A DNA stretch of 7,203 bases from Mariprofundaceae bacterium (GTDB taxonomy: Bacteria > Pseudomonadota > Zetaproteobacteria > Mariprofundales > Mariprofundaceae): positions 1 through 7,203 of the forward strand of contig JALSZZ010000377.1 of assembly GCA_027075825.1 (NCBI GenBank). The letters are read 5' to 3'. The notes under the pieces were generated by a model. It was not told where the DNA came from and made no database searches. It was given only the letters and a program-made list of their open reading frames with translations. The translations under genes and the position numbers were made by a program. This document shows positions 6,614 to 7,203 of the stretch, in pieces (the stretch's first letter is position 1; the number at the start of each line of letters is the position of its first letter).

Positions 6614-6636
6614 GCTTGACATTCACTTTATTGCTT
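6609..6636 (+). repeat. direct repeat of TTATTGCTT, 19-nt period, around the -35
   Basis: The 9-mer TTATTGCTT occurs exactly at 6609-6617 and 6628-6636. The two copies flank and partly overlap TTGACA (6616-6621). Two identical half-sites 19 nt apart would sit on nearly the same face of the helix. Confidence 0.4.
6616..6621 (+). promoter_or_regulatory. consensus -35 (TTGACA) for the OYE gene, no clear -10
   Basis: TTGACA is a perfect -35 hexamer 52 bases upstream of the reductase ATG. At the normal spacing there is only CAGGGT (6638-6643, 16-bp spacer), a poor -10 that keeps only the A at position 2 and the T at position 6. TACGCT at 6643-6648 would need a 21-bp spacer. The weak -10 suggests a promoter that depends on a regulator, or that I have the wrong element. 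Confidence 0.4.
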
Positions 6637-6662
6637 TCAGGGTACGCTTCAGCTTCACCCTC

Positions 6663-6668
6663 AGGGAG
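6663..6668 (+). promoter_or_regulatory. ribosome binding site for the OYE gene
   Basis: AGGGAG lies five bases before ATG 6674 and fixes that start. It is one of the two normally spaced Shine-Dalgarno sequences in the window; the other precedes rlpA. Confidence 0.7.
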
Positions 6669-6673
6669 TATCC

Positions 6674-7203
6674 ATGCTATTGCTCGAACCCTTTTCATCT
6701 GGCCGGTTATCATTGAATAACCGCGTGGTCATGGCACCGATGACGCGCAACCGCACGCCCGAAGGTCTGGCTACGCCGCTGATGGCGGAATATTATGCGC
6801 AGCGTGCCAGCGCTGGCCTTATTATCACTGAAGGTGCGCAAATCTCGCCGCAAGGGGTGGGTTATCCGGCAACACCGGGGATTCACAGTCAGGCACAGGC
6901 AGCAAACTGGCGGCAGGTAACTGATGCCGTTCATGCCCGGGGTGGACGTATCTTTATTCAGCTCTGGCACTGCGGCCGCGTGTCGCATCCCGATTTTCAC
7001 GGTGGTGAACTGCCCGTTGCGCCTTCAGCTATTGCGCCGCAGGGGCAGGCTTTCACCTGGGAGGGCATGAAGGATTTTGTGACACCACGAGCGCTGGACA
7101 TCAGTGAACTGGCGGGCATTGTGAATGATTATCGGCAGGCTGCCGCACTGGCCATGGAAGCAGGCTTTGATGGCGTGGAAATTCATGCGGCCAACGGTTA
7201 TTT
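6674..7203 (+). CDS. Old Yellow Enzyme family FMN-dependent ene-reductase (NemA-like), 3' end outside window
   Basis: The frame is open from ATG 6674 to the window edge (176 full codons of an expected 350-370). It is the N-terminal half of an OYE TIM barrel, which uses FMN and NAD(P)H to reduce activated C=C bonds, nitro compounds or maleimides in the cytoplasm. Visible are VMAPMTRNR (18-26), where Thr24 is the FMN-tuning residue of classical OYEs (thermophilic-type members carry Cys), EYYAQRASAGLIITEG (39-54), QLWHCGRVSHP (96-106), and the catalytic HAANGY (171-176) with His171, Asn174 and Tyr176 at the very end. Position 100 is Cys where I would expect Val or Thr in most relatives. The gene is divergent from the proS operon and the spacer between them has operator-like repeats, consistent with inducible control. 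Family assignment is secure; substrate is not. Confidence 0.96.
   Translation, partial: MLLLEPFSSGRLSLNNRVVMAPMTRNRTPEGLATPLMAEYYAQRASAGLIITEGAQISPQGVGYPATPGIHSQAQAANWRQVTDAVHARGGRIFIQLWHCGRVSHPDFHGGELPVAPSAIAPQGQAFTWEGMKDFVTPRALDISELAGIVNDYRQAAALAMEAGFDGVEIHAANGY

Larger units (their letters stand above)
6446..6673. promoter_or_regulatory. divergent intergenic regulatory region between proS operon and OYE gene
   Basis: These 228 bases hold no credible gene. They must carry the start of the minus-strand operon and of the plus-strand reductase. The left part (6446-6555) would be the proS leader and promoter. The right part (6574-6640) is AT-rich with stacked inverted and direct repeats, and ends in a good Shine-Dalgarno for the reductase. 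Individual elements are listed separately. Confidence 0.75.

Noticed and set aside
1..7203. CRISPR array, insertion sequence, phage genes, tRNA or rRNA
   Set aside because: I saw no regularly spaced repeats, transposase motifs, terminal inverted repeats or structured RNA sequence on either strand.

Overview
The window appears to be a stretch of a proteobacterial chromosome of moderate GC content. The bacterial-type prolyl-tRNA synthetase has a full editing insertion and reads like beta-, gamma- or zeta-proteobacterial versions. The lipoprotein and SPOR-domain proteins point to a Gram-negative envelope. I cannot place the organism more precisely by reading alone.

Layout. From 6445 down to 89, six genes lie head to tail on the minus strand: proS, an SLT-fold lytic transglycosylase, the lipoprotein rlpA with two SPOR domains, a LOG-family (PGGxGTxxE) protein, an exported glycoside hydrolase family 6 cellulase, and a TIGR04282/DUF2064 glycosyltransferase-like protein. 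Every junction overlaps: four by 4 nt (three ATGA, one GTGA) and the last by 11 nt. This strongly suggests one translationally coupled operon. A 228-bp AT-rich intergenic region (6446-6673) separates it from a divergent plus-strand gene for an Old Yellow Enzyme family reductase (from 6674), which runs off the right edge. At the left edge a short open frame ending at 131 may be the tail of a convergent plus-strand gene, but the evidence is weak.

How the genes may fit together. ProS supplies Pro-tRNA and edits mischarged Ala-tRNA(Pro). The next two genes encode two different kinds of glycan-strand cleaving enzyme (SLT fold and RlpA double-psi barrel), with SPOR domains that should steer RlpA to septal, peptide-free glycan. 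The LOG-like protein probably cleaves a nucleoside monophosphate or related phosphoribosyl compound. The GH6 enzyme retains all the cellulase catalytic residues and both disulfides, and its long C-terminal loop suggests a cellobiohydrolase. The last gene is a GT-A-like sugar or nucleotidyl transferase. The unusual feature is a beta-1,4-glucanase coupled to a housekeeping synthetase and two peptidoglycan-cleaving enzymes. I see no phage, transposon, CRISPR or RNA gene. I did not find a clearly new system.
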